Shown: positions 44,350 to 53,922, counted from the first letter of the stretch. The stretch is 64,000 nucleotides of DNA from Rhizobiales bacterium UBA1912 (GCA_002337455.1 DDGC01000021.1:1-64000), one strand, 5' to 3'. The notes: generated by a model from the letters alone, not told the origin. Translations and numbers: made by a program.

Positions 44350-46011
44350 ATGTCAGCGCAGACTGTCTTTACCAACGGTCGAATCTATACCGTGAGCCGG
44401 AAGCAGCCCTGGGTCACCGCTCTGGCGGTGCGTGATGGGAAGATTCTGGCGCGCGGCAACGCACACGACATGGACGAGCTGATTGGGGCGCACACCAAAG
44501 TGGTGGACCTCGGCGGCAAAATGGTCATGCCCGGTATCGTTGACGTCCATAACCACATCCTGCTCGGTGGTTTGTCGGAATTGTTCGAGCTTCGCTTTCC
44601 AGGAACGCTCACGCGCACGGAAATTTTAGACCTTGTTAGCGCTGCGGCCGCAAAGACGGAGGAGGGGCAGTGGATTATCGGCACCCAATGGGGCGCCGAT
44701 CTCAACGGTATCCTGAACTCAGACGAGTCTCTCGCCCTGCTCGATGCCGCAAGCGGAGGCAATCCAGTGCTTCTGCGCGATGAAACCTTTCACAATCGCT
44801 GGGTGAATTCCGCTGCGATGGCTGTCGCCGGTATTACCCAGGACGCCGCGGACCCCGAACAAGGGGCTTTTGGCCGAGATCCAAAATCCGGTCGCCTGAC
44901 CGGATTGATGATTGAGGCTGCGTCGGGAATCGTTGAGCGCGCGGCATTGGAACAAGGCGCCGTTTCTGCGGAAATGAATATCGCCGCGGTCAAAAAGGCG
45001 ATCAACACGCTCAGCGCCTTTGGAGTGACAGCGTTCATGGACGCGGCGTCGATGCAAAACGTGATGCAAGCGCTTGCCGGGCTGGATGACGAGGGCGGAT
45101 TAACAGCCTGGGCTGTATGCGCCATGCCTGCTGTAGAGCCGACATTTCTCTTCGGTATCGCGGGAGATGCGTTGTTTGCGGAGCGGGAGCAGTATCGTCG
45201 CGATCATGTGCACCCGGATTTCGTGAAGTTCTTTCTCGATGGCGTGCCAGGGGCCAAGACTGCGGCTTTTCACGAATCCTACCTCGAGGATCCCATCCAC
45301 GGGTGCTGTTTTCGCGGCGAAACCATGATGACTTATCCCGACCTTATCCGCTGGTTGGGCAAGTGCGAGAAGTTGGGTCTCGCCGTAAAGATTCACTGTG
45401 CAGGCGATGCAGCGGTCAGCCAGGCGTTGGACGCGGTGGATGTAGTGCGCAGTTTCAACGGTCCGACTGACCTCATCCACCACATCGCACATGCCAGTTA
45501 CATACGACCCGACGACATCGAGCGTTTTGCGCAGCTCGGTGTCGCGGCCGATCTGTCTCCTATGATCTGGTATCCAACGACGTTCCTTGAAGCTCACAAG
45601 GAGGCGATGGGTGAGGCTCGGGCCGAGCGGTTCTGGCCAAACAAGGATTTACAGAATGCAAAGGCCCTGATGGCGGGCGGTTCGGACTGGCCGGTCATCC
45701 CAAATCCCAATCCCTGGAACGGGATAGAAGGACTCGTGACGCGCCAAAACCCGGCTGGTGCTTTTGCCGATAAAGCTCTGTGGCCCGAGCAGGCTGTGGA
45801 TCTGGCGTCAGCCGTGGAAATCTTCACGATCAACTCGGCGCGGGCGATTGGTCTCGGCGACGATGTCGGCAGCCTCGACGTTGGCAAGTCCGCAGATCTG
45901 ATCGTCCTGAACCAGAACATCTTTGAGGTTCCGGTCGACACCATTTCGGACACCAAGGTCGAAGAGACCTACTTTGAGGGCAGCAGCGTTTTTACTCGGA
46001 GCGCCCCATGA
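44350..46011 (+). CDS. Metal-dependent amidohydrolase, YtcJ-like (full length)
   Basis: A 553-residue YtcJ-type amidohydrolase. It starts AQTVFTNGRIYTVSRKQPW; the metal HxH is in VDVHNHILLGG, the Lys in FVKFFLDGVPG, the His ligands in IHCAGDAAVSQ and IHHIAHASYI, and the Asp in GGSDWPVIPNPNPW. The end VGSLDVGKSADLIVLNQN is typical. RBS AGGGGG. It overlaps the CobW gene by 4 bases, so a metallochaperone is made together with this enzyme. It is a distant homologue of the gene at 41431. Confidence 0.92.
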   Translation: MSAQTVFTNGRIYTVSRKQPWVTALAVRDGKILARGNAHDMDELIGAHTKVVDLGGKMVMPGIVDVHNHILLGGLSELFELRFPGTLTRTEILDLVSAAAAKTEEGQWIIGTQWGADLNGILNSDESLALLDAASGGNPVLLRDETFHNRWVNSAAMAVAGITQDAADPEQGAFGRDPKSGRLTGLMIEAASGIVERAALEQGAVSAEMNIAAVKKAINTLSAFGVTAFMDAASMQNVMQALAGLDDEGGLTAWAVCAMPAVEPTFLFGIAGDALFAEREQYRRDHVHPDFVKFFLDGVPGAKTAAFHESYLEDPIHGCCFRGETMMTYPDLIRWLGKCEKLGLAVKIHCAGDAAVSQALDAVDVVRSFNGPTDLIHHIAHASYIRPDDIERFAQLGVAADLSPMIWYPTTFLEAHKEAMGEARAERFWPNKDLQNAKALMAGGSDWPVIPNPNPWNGIEGLVTRQNPAGAFADKALWPEQAVDLASAVEIFTINSARAIGLGDDVGSLDVGKSADLIVLNQNIFEVPVDTISDTKVEETYFEGSSVFTRSAP

Positions 46012-47117
46012 GCCGGACCAAGATTCCGGTCCTGATCGTTACGGGATTCCTTGGAAGCGGGAAGACGACGCTGCTCAATCGCCTGCTGAGCCAGCCCAGC
46101 ATGGCCGGTACGCTGGCAATCATCAACGAGTTTGGTGAGGTCGGCCTTGATCACCTGCTTCTCGAAGTCACCGAAGAGCGCATGGCTCTGCTCGAAAACG
46201 GTTGCATTTGCTGCACGGTGCGGGACGATCTCGTCCAGACATTGCTCGATGTCGACAACAGGCGTCTGGCGGGGGCGCTTCACGTTGACAGGGTCATCAT
46301 CGAGACAACGGGTCTTGCCGATCCTGCGCCCATTCTGCACGCGCTGATGGCCGATGATCGGCTTGAGGCAACCTATGACATTGAAACGGTCGTTACACTT
46401 GTAGATGCGGTGTCCGGCGCTGCTTCTCTGACGTCCTTTCAGGAGGCGCGAAAGCAGTTGGCGTACGCTGATCAGGTCATCCTCACTAAAGGTGACATCG
46501 CGAGCGCTGCAGAGCACGATGAGGCGCGAAATGCCATCACCGCCGGGAATCCGAGTGCTCGCGTTCGGGAGGTAAGCGCCGGCGAAATATCGGCTGATCT
46601 TCTTCTCCAGGGTGCGTTCTCGCGTCGGGCGCAAGATGCGGAGGCTCTTGCCGAATGGTCCTCTGAAGTCGAGCGATTGATCGCGCGGGCGATCAAGCCT
46701 GGCGGCGGGCATGAGCGCCATACGTGTGATGCGCACTGCGACCACGTGCATACGGACGTTTCCACGTACGCGTTCACTTTCGAGCAGCCCGTCGACTGGC
46801 GCCTGTTCTGCGAGTGGCTGGACAACCTTGCTGCGCTCAAGGGACCGGACCTTCTGCGCCTCAAGGGTATCGTCCACATCGCTCAAGATCGGGAGCGACC
46901 GATGGTAATCCACTGTGTCCAGCATGTCTTCAATCGCCCCAGGCAGCTTGAAGCGTGGCCCTCGAGCGATCGCAGGACGCGCCTCGTCTTCATCGTCAAG
47001 AACATCGATCGGGAGGTTATCGAGCGCACTCTCGTGAAATTCGTCGCGCTGGATCCAGGGCAAATGACTGGCGTGCATTTGAGGAGCATGCACGCCCACG
47101 AGCGCCAATTTAACTAA
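46008..47117 (+). CDS. CobW/P47K-family GTPase metallochaperone
   Basis: A 369-residue G3E GTPase. Walker A is GFLGSGKTT (residues 13-21), the metal-binding CICC motif is at 66-69, Walker B and switch are in VIIETTGLADPAP, and the base-specificity motif reads LTKGD. A His/Cys cluster HTCDAHCDHVH follows at about 240-250, then the CobW C-terminal domain. COG0523 proteins deliver Zn or other metals to client enzymes, and coupling to an amidohydrolase gene makes that enzyme the probable client. Confidence 0.93.
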   Translation: MSRTKIPVLIVTGFLGSGKTTLLNRLLSQPSMAGTLAIINEFGEVGLDHLLLEVTEERMALLENGCICCTVRDDLVQTLLDVDNRRLAGALHVDRVIIETTGLADPAPILHALMADDRLEATYDIETVVTLVDAVSGAASLTSFQEARKQLAYADQVILTKGDIASAAEHDEARNAITAGNPSARVREVSAGEISADLLLQGAFSRRAQDAEALAEWSSEVERLIARAIKPGGGHERHTCDAHCDHVHTDVSTYAFTFEQPVDWRLFCEWLDNLAALKGPDLLRLKGIVHIAQDRERPMVIHCVQHVFNRPRQLEAWPSSDRRTRLVFIVKNIDREVIERTLVKFVALDPGQMTGVHLRSMHAHERQFN

Positions 47118-47138
47118 GCAAAGGGAGAGGAACCCACC

Positions 47139-48323
47139 ATGAACACATTCAAGAATTTTCTCGCCGCTGCCGGTCTGGCAGGCGTGGCACTGGCACTGTC
47201 GGCGGCATCCGCCGCAGCACAGGGGCCGACTTGCGAAGACGGCCCGATAAGTCTGGGTTCCGTATCCACAGTAACCGGGGTTGTCGATTTCTCGGACGCC
47301 CCTAAAGCCGCCGCTGCCGTTTTCGAACAACTCAATGCGCGTGGCGGCATCAATGGCTGCGAGGTTGAGTATGAGCTCGCGGATGACAGAGGCGACCCGC
47401 AAGTGGCCTCTCAGGCGGCGCGCGATCTCATCGACAACAAGGGCGTGGTCGCGTTGGTAGGTGGTGCCAGTCTTCTCGATTGTGCAGTGAATGCGGGAAC
47501 CTACGCCCGATCGGGTGTCTTGAATGTCTCCGGTCTCGGCGTCGATGCAGCCTGCTTCAATGCACCGTCCATAGCTCCGGTCAATGTTGGCCCGTTCATG
47601 CTGTCAACAGCGATGCTCTACTACGCAAGCGAAGTGCTCGAAAACGAGAAGCTGTGTGCGTTTTTCATGATCATCGGCGGCACCCAGGAAGCCTATACGC
47701 AGGCCGTTGAAAACTGGGAGACGATTACCGGCAAAGAGTTGCACCTGATGGATCTCACTCTGCCCGCCCAGGGTGATCTGACCCCATATCTGATCCGTGC
47801 GCGCGATGCGGGATGCGAAGCGCTGCTGACCAATCAGGTTGAACCCGGTATCGTGCAATGGGTCAATACCGCCGACGCTCAGGGCATAACGGGGATCAAT
47901 TGGCTGTTCCTGGCGCCGGGATACGCCGACGCAGTTTCAAGCGCTCTGGCCGACACGGACCAACCGATCTATGTCGGCACCGAATGGGAGCCTTATACCG
48001 AGTCCAGCGAAGCCAATTCTGATTGGATCGATGTCATGAACGAGGCGCAATTGCCGCGCACGGCGTTCTCGCAAGGCGGATACCTCGCCGCCCAGGTCAT
48101 CATCGACGTGATCTCCTCAATCGACGGTCCAGTAACGCGCGAGGCTGTCACGACTGCGCTACAGGGCATGGACCCAATCGCTTACCCCATAGCCGGGTCG
48201 CCCTATGTCTTCGGTGTCGCCGATGCACACAATCCGATGCGCGCAACCAAGGTCATGACGCTTGATTCCGGGGCCTGGGAAGTCCTTCTGACAGAATGGC
48301 TGGTCCTTCCCGAGGTGAACTGA
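47139..48323 (+). CDS. ABC transporter substrate-binding protein, LivK type
   Basis: A 394-residue periplasmic protein of the Leu/Ile/Val-binding type I fold. It has a signal peptide (about 1-28, AAAQG). ISLGSVSTVTGVVDFSD and AVFEQLNARGGINGCEVEYELADDRGDP form the first lobe. It is a family of wide ligand range (amino acids, amides, urea, aromatic acids), and the neighbouring amidohydrolase suggests an amide. RBS AGGGAGAGG. Confidence 0.92.
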   Translation: MNTFKNFLAAAGLAGVALALSAASAAAQGPTCEDGPISLGSVSTVTGVVDFSDAPKAAAAVFEQLNARGGINGCEVEYELADDRGDPQVASQAARDLIDNKGVVALVGGASLLDCAVNAGTYARSGVLNVSGLGVDAACFNAPSIAPVNVGPFMLSTAMLYYASEVLENEKLCAFFMIIGGTQEAYTQAVENWETITGKELHLMDLTLPAQGDLTPYLIRARDAGCEALLTNQVEPGIVQWVNTADAQGITGINWLFLAPGYADAVSSALADTDQPIYVGTEWEPYTESSEANSDWIDVMNEAQLPRTAFSQGGYLAAQVIIDVISSIDGPVTREAVTTALQGMDPIAYPIAGSPYVFGVADAHNPMRATKVMTLDSGAWEVLLTEWLVLPEVN

Positions 48324-48377
48324 GGATGTCCCGCGCCTGGGGGACACCCGGGCGCGGGCCCCAGAAAGGTCAATGTC

Positions 48378-49247
48378 ATGAATTCACTCCTGACACCCGC
48401 GGTGGCGGGTCTGTCTGCCGGCGGGGCATATGCCATCCTTGGGGTATGCGCCATCTTCACCTACCGCCTGGTGGCGGTTGTCAATTTCACTGGCGCAGCC
48501 ATAGGAGGCTGTGGTGCCTTCGTAATGGTCGTGCTTACCGAGCATGGCATGCCCCTTCTCCCGGCTGTTGCGATTGGAGTATTCGCCGGCGCCCTTGCGG
48601 CTCTCGCCGTCGGTTTCATGACCACGATCTGGTTTTCAGGTTCCAGCGCTTCCGTAAAGGCTGCCGTAACGGCTGCATTGCTGGTCGGGATCATTGCAAT
48701 GGGGCTTCGCCTGACCGGAGGTCAGCACCCAAAACACTTCCCTGATCTTGTCGGTGGCGCCTGGCTGCGTGTAGCCGACGTCCAGATTACCAACGCATCG
48801 CTGGTCACGATTGCCATGGCGGTAGTGCTGACGGTTGCTGCCGAGCTGTTCTTGGCGAGAACGCGAACTGGTCTGGAACTAAGGGCGCTTTCCGAACGGC
48901 CGATGGCAGCAGAACTCCTTGGGATTCGCGTACGATTGCTCGCGCTAGGCGTGTGGGCAGTCGCAGGGGCAGTAACGTCGTTCGCCCTGATGCTGATCGC
49001 CCCATTGCGCTCTCCGGATTTCGCCTCACTCAGCCTTCTGGTCGTGCCGGCGCTTGCCGCCGCTTTGGTCGGAGCGTTCAGAAGCTTTCGCGCGGCTCTA
49101 GCCGGTGGATTGCTCATCGGAGTGGTCGAGGGCTTGGCAAGCGGCCTCGTCGGCCTCAATCAGTATCGCGCGGCTGTACCGCTTCTTGTCATTCTTCTTG
49201 TTTTGCTGTGGTCGCAAAGGGGGGCTCGCTGGGATGAGGCGCGCTAG
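48378..49247 (+). CDS. Branched-chain amino acid-type ABC permease, LivH
   Basis: A 289-residue permease with about eight hydrophobic segments. The LivH motifs are GLSAGGAYAILGVCAIFTYRL at the N-terminus and ELRALSERPMAAELLGIRVRLLALGVWAVAGA in the cytoplasmic EAA-like loop. GAAAGG is before the ATG. The final 14 bases overlap the next gene. Confidence 0.92.
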   Translation: MNSLLTPAVAGLSAGGAYAILGVCAIFTYRLVAVVNFTGAAIGGCGAFVMVVLTEHGMPLLPAVAIGVFAGALAALAVGFMTTIWFSGSSASVKAAVTAALLVGIIAMGLRLTGGQHPKHFPDLVGGAWLRVADVQITNASLVTIAMAVVLTVAAELFLARTRTGLELRALSERPMAAELLGIRVRLLALGVWAVAGAVTSFALMLIAPLRSPDFASLSLLVVPALAAALVGAFRSFRAALAGGLLIGVVEGLASGLVGLNQYRAAVPLLVILLVLLWSQRGARWDEAR

Positions 49248-50958
49248 TATTAGAGCCGCCTTCACGTCGGCAGTTTCAATTCTCGCCGTAGGTGGTTTGG
49301 TCGCAGGATTACTTCCAACCTACTGGATTTTCCTGGTCACGGCCGTTTTCATCATCGGCATTTCAATACAAAGCTTGGGGCTGGTTACCGGTAGGACCGG
49401 CATGATTTCGCTTTGCCAGATGTCATTTGCGGGGGTTGGTGCGTGGACGGTCGGTTACCTCAACCTCATTGACTTTCCCGGAGGACTTCCATTTTGGTTG
49501 TTAATCGGTGGCTTTGCAGCCCTGCCGTTCGGAATCATAATTGGATTGCCTGCGCTCCGATTGCGCGGAATAAACCTCGCCATAGTCACCCTTGGCTTCG
49601 CTGCCGCTTTCGACGTCGTTCTCGCGACCATCACGTTTCCAGGTCAGACGTCGTTCAAGATGGTTGCCCGCCCGATAGGTCTTGAAGGAGATCTGGGGTA
49701 TTTTGGCTTTGTCATTGCGGTCTATGCGATCATTGCCGTCGTACTTGAATTCGTAAATCGATCGCGACTTGGAGCAACTTGGCTTGCCATTCGGCATTCC
49801 GAACGCGCCGCTGCGGCGCATGGGGTGTCGGTACCGCGTGCAAAACTCAGTGCATTCGCCATTTCGGCCTTCATTGCCGGGATTGCCGGGGGATTGTTCG
49901 CTGGCTATCTCGGTACTCTGGTCTCCGAGAACTTCTCAATGATGCAGTCCCTTACCGTGTTTGCCGTTGCAACAATGGCGGGTGGACAATTCACGCTTGG
50001 CGCAATCATCGGCGGTGTTCTGGTTTCGCTGTTTCCCGAGCTCCTGCGCCGATTGAACTTGCCGCAGGATTTTGGAAGCGTGATTTTTGCCGCGGGTGCC
50101 GTTCAAGCCCTCTCCACTGGGGAAAGCATCAGCGAGACGCTCACGCGCCTTGCCACGAAGGCGTGGCCCCGTGCCGCCGAGCGCGGGCAAGCCAGTGCAG
50201 GACTGAGGCTTCCCGCGGCCCGTATCTCTCGCAGCGACGTCCCGGCGCTCACTGTGGACAAGGTTACCGTGCGCTACGGCAACGTCGTTGCGGTAAACGG
50301 CGTTTCGCTCTCCGTTCCGGCCGGCAAAGTTGTCGGACTGATTGGGCCGAATGGAGCCGGTAAGTCGACTCTGGTCGATGCGATAGCCGGATTCCTTCAC
50401 GCTTACGAAGGTCAGATCGCGCTTGAGGGAACAACGATTGACAGGCTTTCAGCGACAAACCGTGCCCGACGTGGTGTCCGCAGAACATGGCAGACGACGC
50501 GGATTGCGCCGGAACTGTCCGTCGGTGAGTACATTCGGCTCGCCGCAGGAACAGCGATCACCGACCGAGAAGTATCTGCCGTTCTCGAATGGTTCGACTG
50601 TCCGGGCGCTGATACCGTAATCTCGTCTGTCGATGCCGGGACCCGACGCATGCTTGACGTGGCCGGCGTGACGGCCGCACGGCCGCCGGTTATCCTGCTC
50701 GATGAGCCCGCAGCAGGTCAATCCTACGCTGAAGCCGTAAAGCTTGGAGCCCGCATCGCCAGCATCCCGGAGGTATTCGGTTCCGCGGTGCTGCTGATTG
50801 AGCATGATATGGATTTGGTGAGGTCGGCGTGTTCGGAAGTCACAGTGCTCGATTTTGGCACCGTGATCGCCTCCGGTCCTCCGGGGACTGTTCTGGAAAC
50901 GCCCCAGGTGCAGAAGGCGTACATGGGTATAGATTCCGATCAGGAGGCGGCCGAATGA
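49234..50958 (+). CDS. Fused LivM permease and LivG ATPase
   Basis: A 574-residue fusion. Residues 1 to about 300 form a LivM permease (GLVTGRTGMISLCQMSFAGVGAW; loop ATWLAIRHSERAAAAHGVSV). Residues about 335-574 are a LivG ATPase with Walker A GPNGAGKST near residue 374 and Walker B VILLDEPAAG. The usual LSGG signature of the ATPase is poorly kept (SSVDAGTRRMLDVAGV). I chose the ATG at 49234, since the longer frame is a shadow of livH. Confidence 0.9.
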   Translation: MRRASIRAAFTSAVSILAVGGLVAGLLPTYWIFLVTAVFIIGISIQSLGLVTGRTGMISLCQMSFAGVGAWTVGYLNLIDFPGGLPFWLLIGGFAALPFGIIIGLPALRLRGINLAIVTLGFAAAFDVVLATITFPGQTSFKMVARPIGLEGDLGYFGFVIAVYAIIAVVLEFVNRSRLGATWLAIRHSERAAAAHGVSVPRAKLSAFAISAFIAGIAGGLFAGYLGTLVSENFSMMQSLTVFAVATMAGGQFTLGAIIGGVLVSLFPELLRRLNLPQDFGSVIFAAGAVQALSTGESISETLTRLATKAWPRAAERGQASAGLRLPAARISRSDVPALTVDKVTVRYGNVVAVNGVSLSVPAGKVVGLIGPNGAGKSTLVDAIAGFLHAYEGQIALEGTTIDRLSATNRARRGVRRTWQTTRIAPELSVGEYIRLAAGTAITDREVSAVLEWFDCPGADTVISSVDAGTRRMLDVAGVTAARPPVILLDEPAAGQSYAEAVKLGARIASIPEVFGSAVLLIEHDMDLVRSACSEVTVLDFGTVIASGPPGTVLETPQVQKAYMGIDSDQEAAE

Positions 50959-51668
50959 GCATGTTGGAGATTGCGGACATCGAGATCGCCCGCGCTGGTA
51001 TTCCGATTGTTCGCGGAACGAGCTTAGTTGCAAACAGCGGTGAAATCAGTGTCCTGCTCGGCGCCAACGGCGCCGGGAAGACGACCCTCCTGGAAGGCAT
51101 ATCCGGGATCATCCCGGTTTCGAGGGGGAAAATGACGCTTGAGGGAAAAGATCTGTCGAGGTCGAACCCGGGGGTGCGAGCCCGGAGCGGGCTCGCCCAT
51201 GTCGAACAAGGGCGCGCGATCTTTGCCGAGATGACCACCGAGGAAAACCTGAAGGTGGCGCTAAATCCGGGTGCCGAGCTCGATGAGGCGTATGCGCTGT
51301 TTCCTGAACTCAAGACCCGCAAACACATCAAGTCAGGTCTGCTCTCGGGTGGTGAGCAGCAGATGGTCGTAATAGGGAGAGCTCTGCTCGGCGGGCCCAA
51401 GGTGATCCTGATTGACGAGATGTCGGCTGGACTTGCGCCTGTCGTCGTTGGTCGCCTGATGACCGCCGTACGCCGCCTCGCCGATGAAGGTCTGGCGGTG
51501 GTGTTAGTCGAGCAGTTCGCCAACCTGGCTCTGTCGATCGGTGATCGGGCTTACGTTCTGCGCAGAGGCACGATGGTCTATGCAGGGGACTGCGATCCGC
51601 TACGAAAAGACGCCGGCCGGCTCCATAAACTGTACCTTGGTGACTCTGGAGATACTGCGGCCGCTTGA
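50955..51668 (+). CDS. Branched-chain amino acid-type ABC ATPase, LivF
   Basis: A 237-residue ATPase: Walker A GANGAGKTT, the Q-loop equivalent VEQGRAIFAEMTTEENL, signature LSGGEQQMVVIGRAL and Walker B VILIDEMSAGLAP. The ATG overlaps the fusion gene's stop by 4 bases. It completes the importer, whose ATPase dimer pairs this with the LivG domain of the fusion. A hairpin terminator follows. Confidence 0.93.
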   Translation: MSMLEIADIEIARAGIPIVRGTSLVANSGEISVLLGANGAGKTTLLEGISGIIPVSRGKMTLEGKDLSRSNPGVRARSGLAHVEQGRAIFAEMTTEENLKVALNPGAELDEAYALFPELKTRKHIKSGLLSGGEQQMVVIGRALLGGPKVILIDEMSAGLAPVVVGRLMTAVRRLADEGLAVVLVEQFANLALSIGDRAYVLRRGTMVYAGDCDPLRKDAGRLHKLYLGDSGDTAAA

Positions 51669-51687
51669 GTTCCCACACCTCAGAATA

Positions 51688-51717
51688 GACGGTCCGGAAG
51701 TAAGCCCCCGGACCGTC
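51688..51717 (+). terminator. Intrinsic terminator after livF
   Basis: Stem GACGGTCCGG / CCGGACCGTC of 10 bp with a 10-base loop, followed by CGTTTCC. It is located 20 bases past the livF stop, ending the importer operon before the convergent UPF0261 gene. Confidence 0.7.
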
Positions 51718-51839
51718 CGTTTCCAGCGTGGTTGTCTGGAGGAACTAGCTGGAAAGTGCGGCGGCCGACGGATCGGTTTTTCGCGCACGTTGGACGAAGG
51801 TCTTCATCCCCGTCCAAGTTTCGCCAGGGCTTTCTTCAT

Positions 51840-53132
51840 TCAACATTCTCCGCCGCTAGGGGGAGGGATGACGCCGGGGCGCACAACACCCATCTCAATC
51901 CAATTGTCCAGAATGCGCAGAACACGGTCGACGAATGCGCGATCGTTGATATGAGCATCGATTACATGCAACTCGGCGTTGGGCGGCACTGCTCTTTTCA
52001 TCTCATCAATGAAGGCAGTTAGCGCAGCAGCATCATGGAAAGGTTCACCGGGCTGGTCCCATTGCTGGATGCCGCGCTCCGGCAACACGAAGGCTACTGG
52101 ACCGCTATGCCTGCTGATCTTCTCGCCGATGTACCGCGCAATTTCTCTCCGTCGATCCGCACTCGCCGTAACCATCCCAATGAGGCGGTTATGGGCGTAG
52201 TAGGTCCGATCGGAAAGGTGGGCCGGAATAGCTTTCCAGGCTGGCAGGTCGATCATGTCGATTGCGCCGGGGGCGATGATCTGGGGAACGCAGGCGCGTC
52301 CCGCGTTTTCGAGGCGGTCGGGACCTGATGAGACAACGGAGCCATTGTAATCGTTCGCCAGTTCCTGAAGAGAAAAGTCCAGAACAGCGGCAAAGCCTTC
52401 TTTCGCTGCGATAGCTTCGAGCGCCCGTCCTCCCATGCCGGTGGTGTGAAAGACCACCAGTTCGTAACCACGCTTTTCGATCTCGGGCTTGAGATCTTCC
52501 ATGTAGCGCAGGCACGACTTGCCCAGTGAACTCATTCCGATCAGCGGTTTGACTGGCCGAGGAATTTGGGTTGCGCGCGCCGCGCCCACGACTGCTCCCG
52601 CTGCTTGAGACAATACCGAGCGGCAAATTGCGTTGAGGCCAAATAGTCCTCCGGCCCACAGGATCATCATCAGGTCGGTTGCGATCCGCGAGGGTGGCAA
52701 GAGGTGGGAGTATGCGATTGTCGAGACAACAAACTTGGGAACACCCAAGGGCAGAGCCAGTGCCACATCGAGAGCGAGATCGGTGCCCATGGTGCCACCG
52801 AGAGCGATGAACCCGTGGATCTGCCCAGCATCGTGCAGCGACAATGCCAAGGCGGAGGCACCCTCCGCCATCAGCGTCATGGCGACATTCTCGTCGGGAC
52901 TTTCCAGGATATGCTCGAGTGTGTGTCCGGCTGCAGCAGCTACGTCGTGTTTTGAGAAGTCCGGTATGTACGGCGGGTCCCCCAGCACGCTCACGTCCAT
53001 CAAGAGGGGGACGGCATTCGCCTTCGTTATCGTATTGGCGAGGAACTGAATCTCATCGGCCTTCGTGTCACCGGTGCCGATGACCAGGATACGCGGGGCG
53101 GCGGGAGTGTCGTCCAATGCTTGGACGGTCAT
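51840..53132 (-). CDS. UPF0261 / Tm-1-like ATP-binding protein
   Basis: A 430-residue protein of the UPF0261 family, which includes the N-terminal domain of the tomato Tm-1 resistance protein. ILVIGTGDTKADEIQFLANTI opens the domain and LGKSCLRYMEDL is also conserved. Bacterial members usually occur with a TIM-barrel phosphoenolpyruvate-hydrolase-like partner and carbohydrate or lignin-type catabolic genes; here no such partner is adjacent. It overlaps iclR by 4 bases. The molecular function is unknown. Confidence 0.88.
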   Translation of the reverse strand: MTVQALDDTPAAPRILVIGTGDTKADEIQFLANTITKANAVPLLMDVSVLGDPPYIPDFSKHDVAAAAGHTLEHILESPDENVAMTLMAEGASALALSLHDAGQIHGFIALGGTMGTDLALDVALALPLGVPKFVVSTIAYSHLLPPSRIATDLMMILWAGGLFGLNAICRSVLSQAAGAVVGAARATQIPRPVKPLIGMSSLGKSCLRYMEDLKPEIEKRGYELVVFHTTGMGGRALEAIAAKEGFAAVLDFSLQELANDYNGSVVSSGPDRLENAGRACVPQIIAPGAIDMIDLPAWKAIPAHLSDRTYYAHNRLIGMVTASADRRREIARYIGEKISRHSGPVAFVLPERGIQQWDQPGEPFHDAAALTAFIDEMKRAVPPNAELHVIDAHINDRAFVDRVLRILDNWIEMGVVRPGVIPPPSGGEC

Positions 53133-53899
53133 ACGGCGCTCCGGCGAAGGGATTCTGGGGCGCCGAAAAGACGGATGGAAATGTCCTGGGCTGCGCTCAT
53201 GACTGCGCCCCCAAAGTGCTCGATTGCTGCGTCATCGACCCGGTAGACCGGTGCCGCCAAGGAGACCGCGCCGATCGCAATGCCTTCGGCATTTAGCACT
53301 GGAGCGCCCACCGAGAACACGCCGTCTTCACGCCCCTGGTGCCCTATCGAATATCCTCTCGCCAGGGTGTTTGCGATTTCTTGGTTCAGATCTTCCGGTG
53401 AATGGATTGTGTGCTCTGTGTAACGCTTCAATGCCGAGCCAAGGAGCCTCTCGCGTACAGCTGACGGCCCAAAGGCCAGAAAGGCCAATCCAGAGGCCGT
53501 CGCATTGAGCGGCAGACGATCGCCTACCGCAACGCTGATCCTGTTGGCCCTGCTCGATTCACAAACAAGAAGAGAGGTCAGCGCACCGCTGTCATACTCT
53601 GTCAGGTGGGCGGTTTCTCCTGTCGACTTGGACAGCGTCTCAATCGGTTCGCGAGCACTTTCCATGAAGGGGAAATGCGCTTCCCGAATGCGCGCGAGCC
53701 GCACGACCGCCGGCCCCAGTCTGTAGAGCCGGGTCTCTGGGTTGCGCTCTACCAGGCCTCCCCGTGTAAGTGCAAGGAGCAAGCGGTGGCATGTCGCCTT
53801 GTCGAAACCCGCCATGCGCGAAACGTCCGAAAGACCTATCTCTGGCCGTTCGATGCTGAACACCTCGAGTATATCCGCCGCCTTACCGACAGTGCTCAT
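53129..53899 (-). CDS. IclR-family transcriptional regulator
   Basis: A 256-residue regulator with an N-terminal winged helix (VGKAADILEVFSIERPEIGLSDVSRMAG, ATCHRLLLALTRGGLVERN) and a GAF-like effector domain (GETAHLTEYDSG, RGYSIGHQGREDGVFSVGAPV). I prefer the ATG at 53899, which puts CAGGAA at proper distance, over the GTG at 53905. An operator-like dyad lies 24 bases upstream. Confidence 0.9.
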   Translation of the reverse strand: MSTVGKAADILEVFSIERPEIGLSDVSRMAGFDKATCHRLLLALTRGGLVERNPETRLYRLGPAVVRLARIREAHFPFMESAREPIETLSKSTGETAHLTEYDSGALTSLLVCESSRANRISVAVGDRLPLNATASGLAFLAFGPSAVRERLLGSALKRYTEHTIHSPEDLNQEIANTLARGYSIGHQGREDGVFSVGAPVLNAEGIAIGAVSLAAPVYRVDDAAIEHFGGAVMSAAQDISIRLFGAPESLRRSAV

Positions 53900-53922
53900 C
53901 GACACTTCCTGTGATTAAATAC

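Noticed and set aside
45969..47402. A 477-codon open frame on the minus strand
   Set aside because: Antisense to the CobW gene; no recognisable domains.
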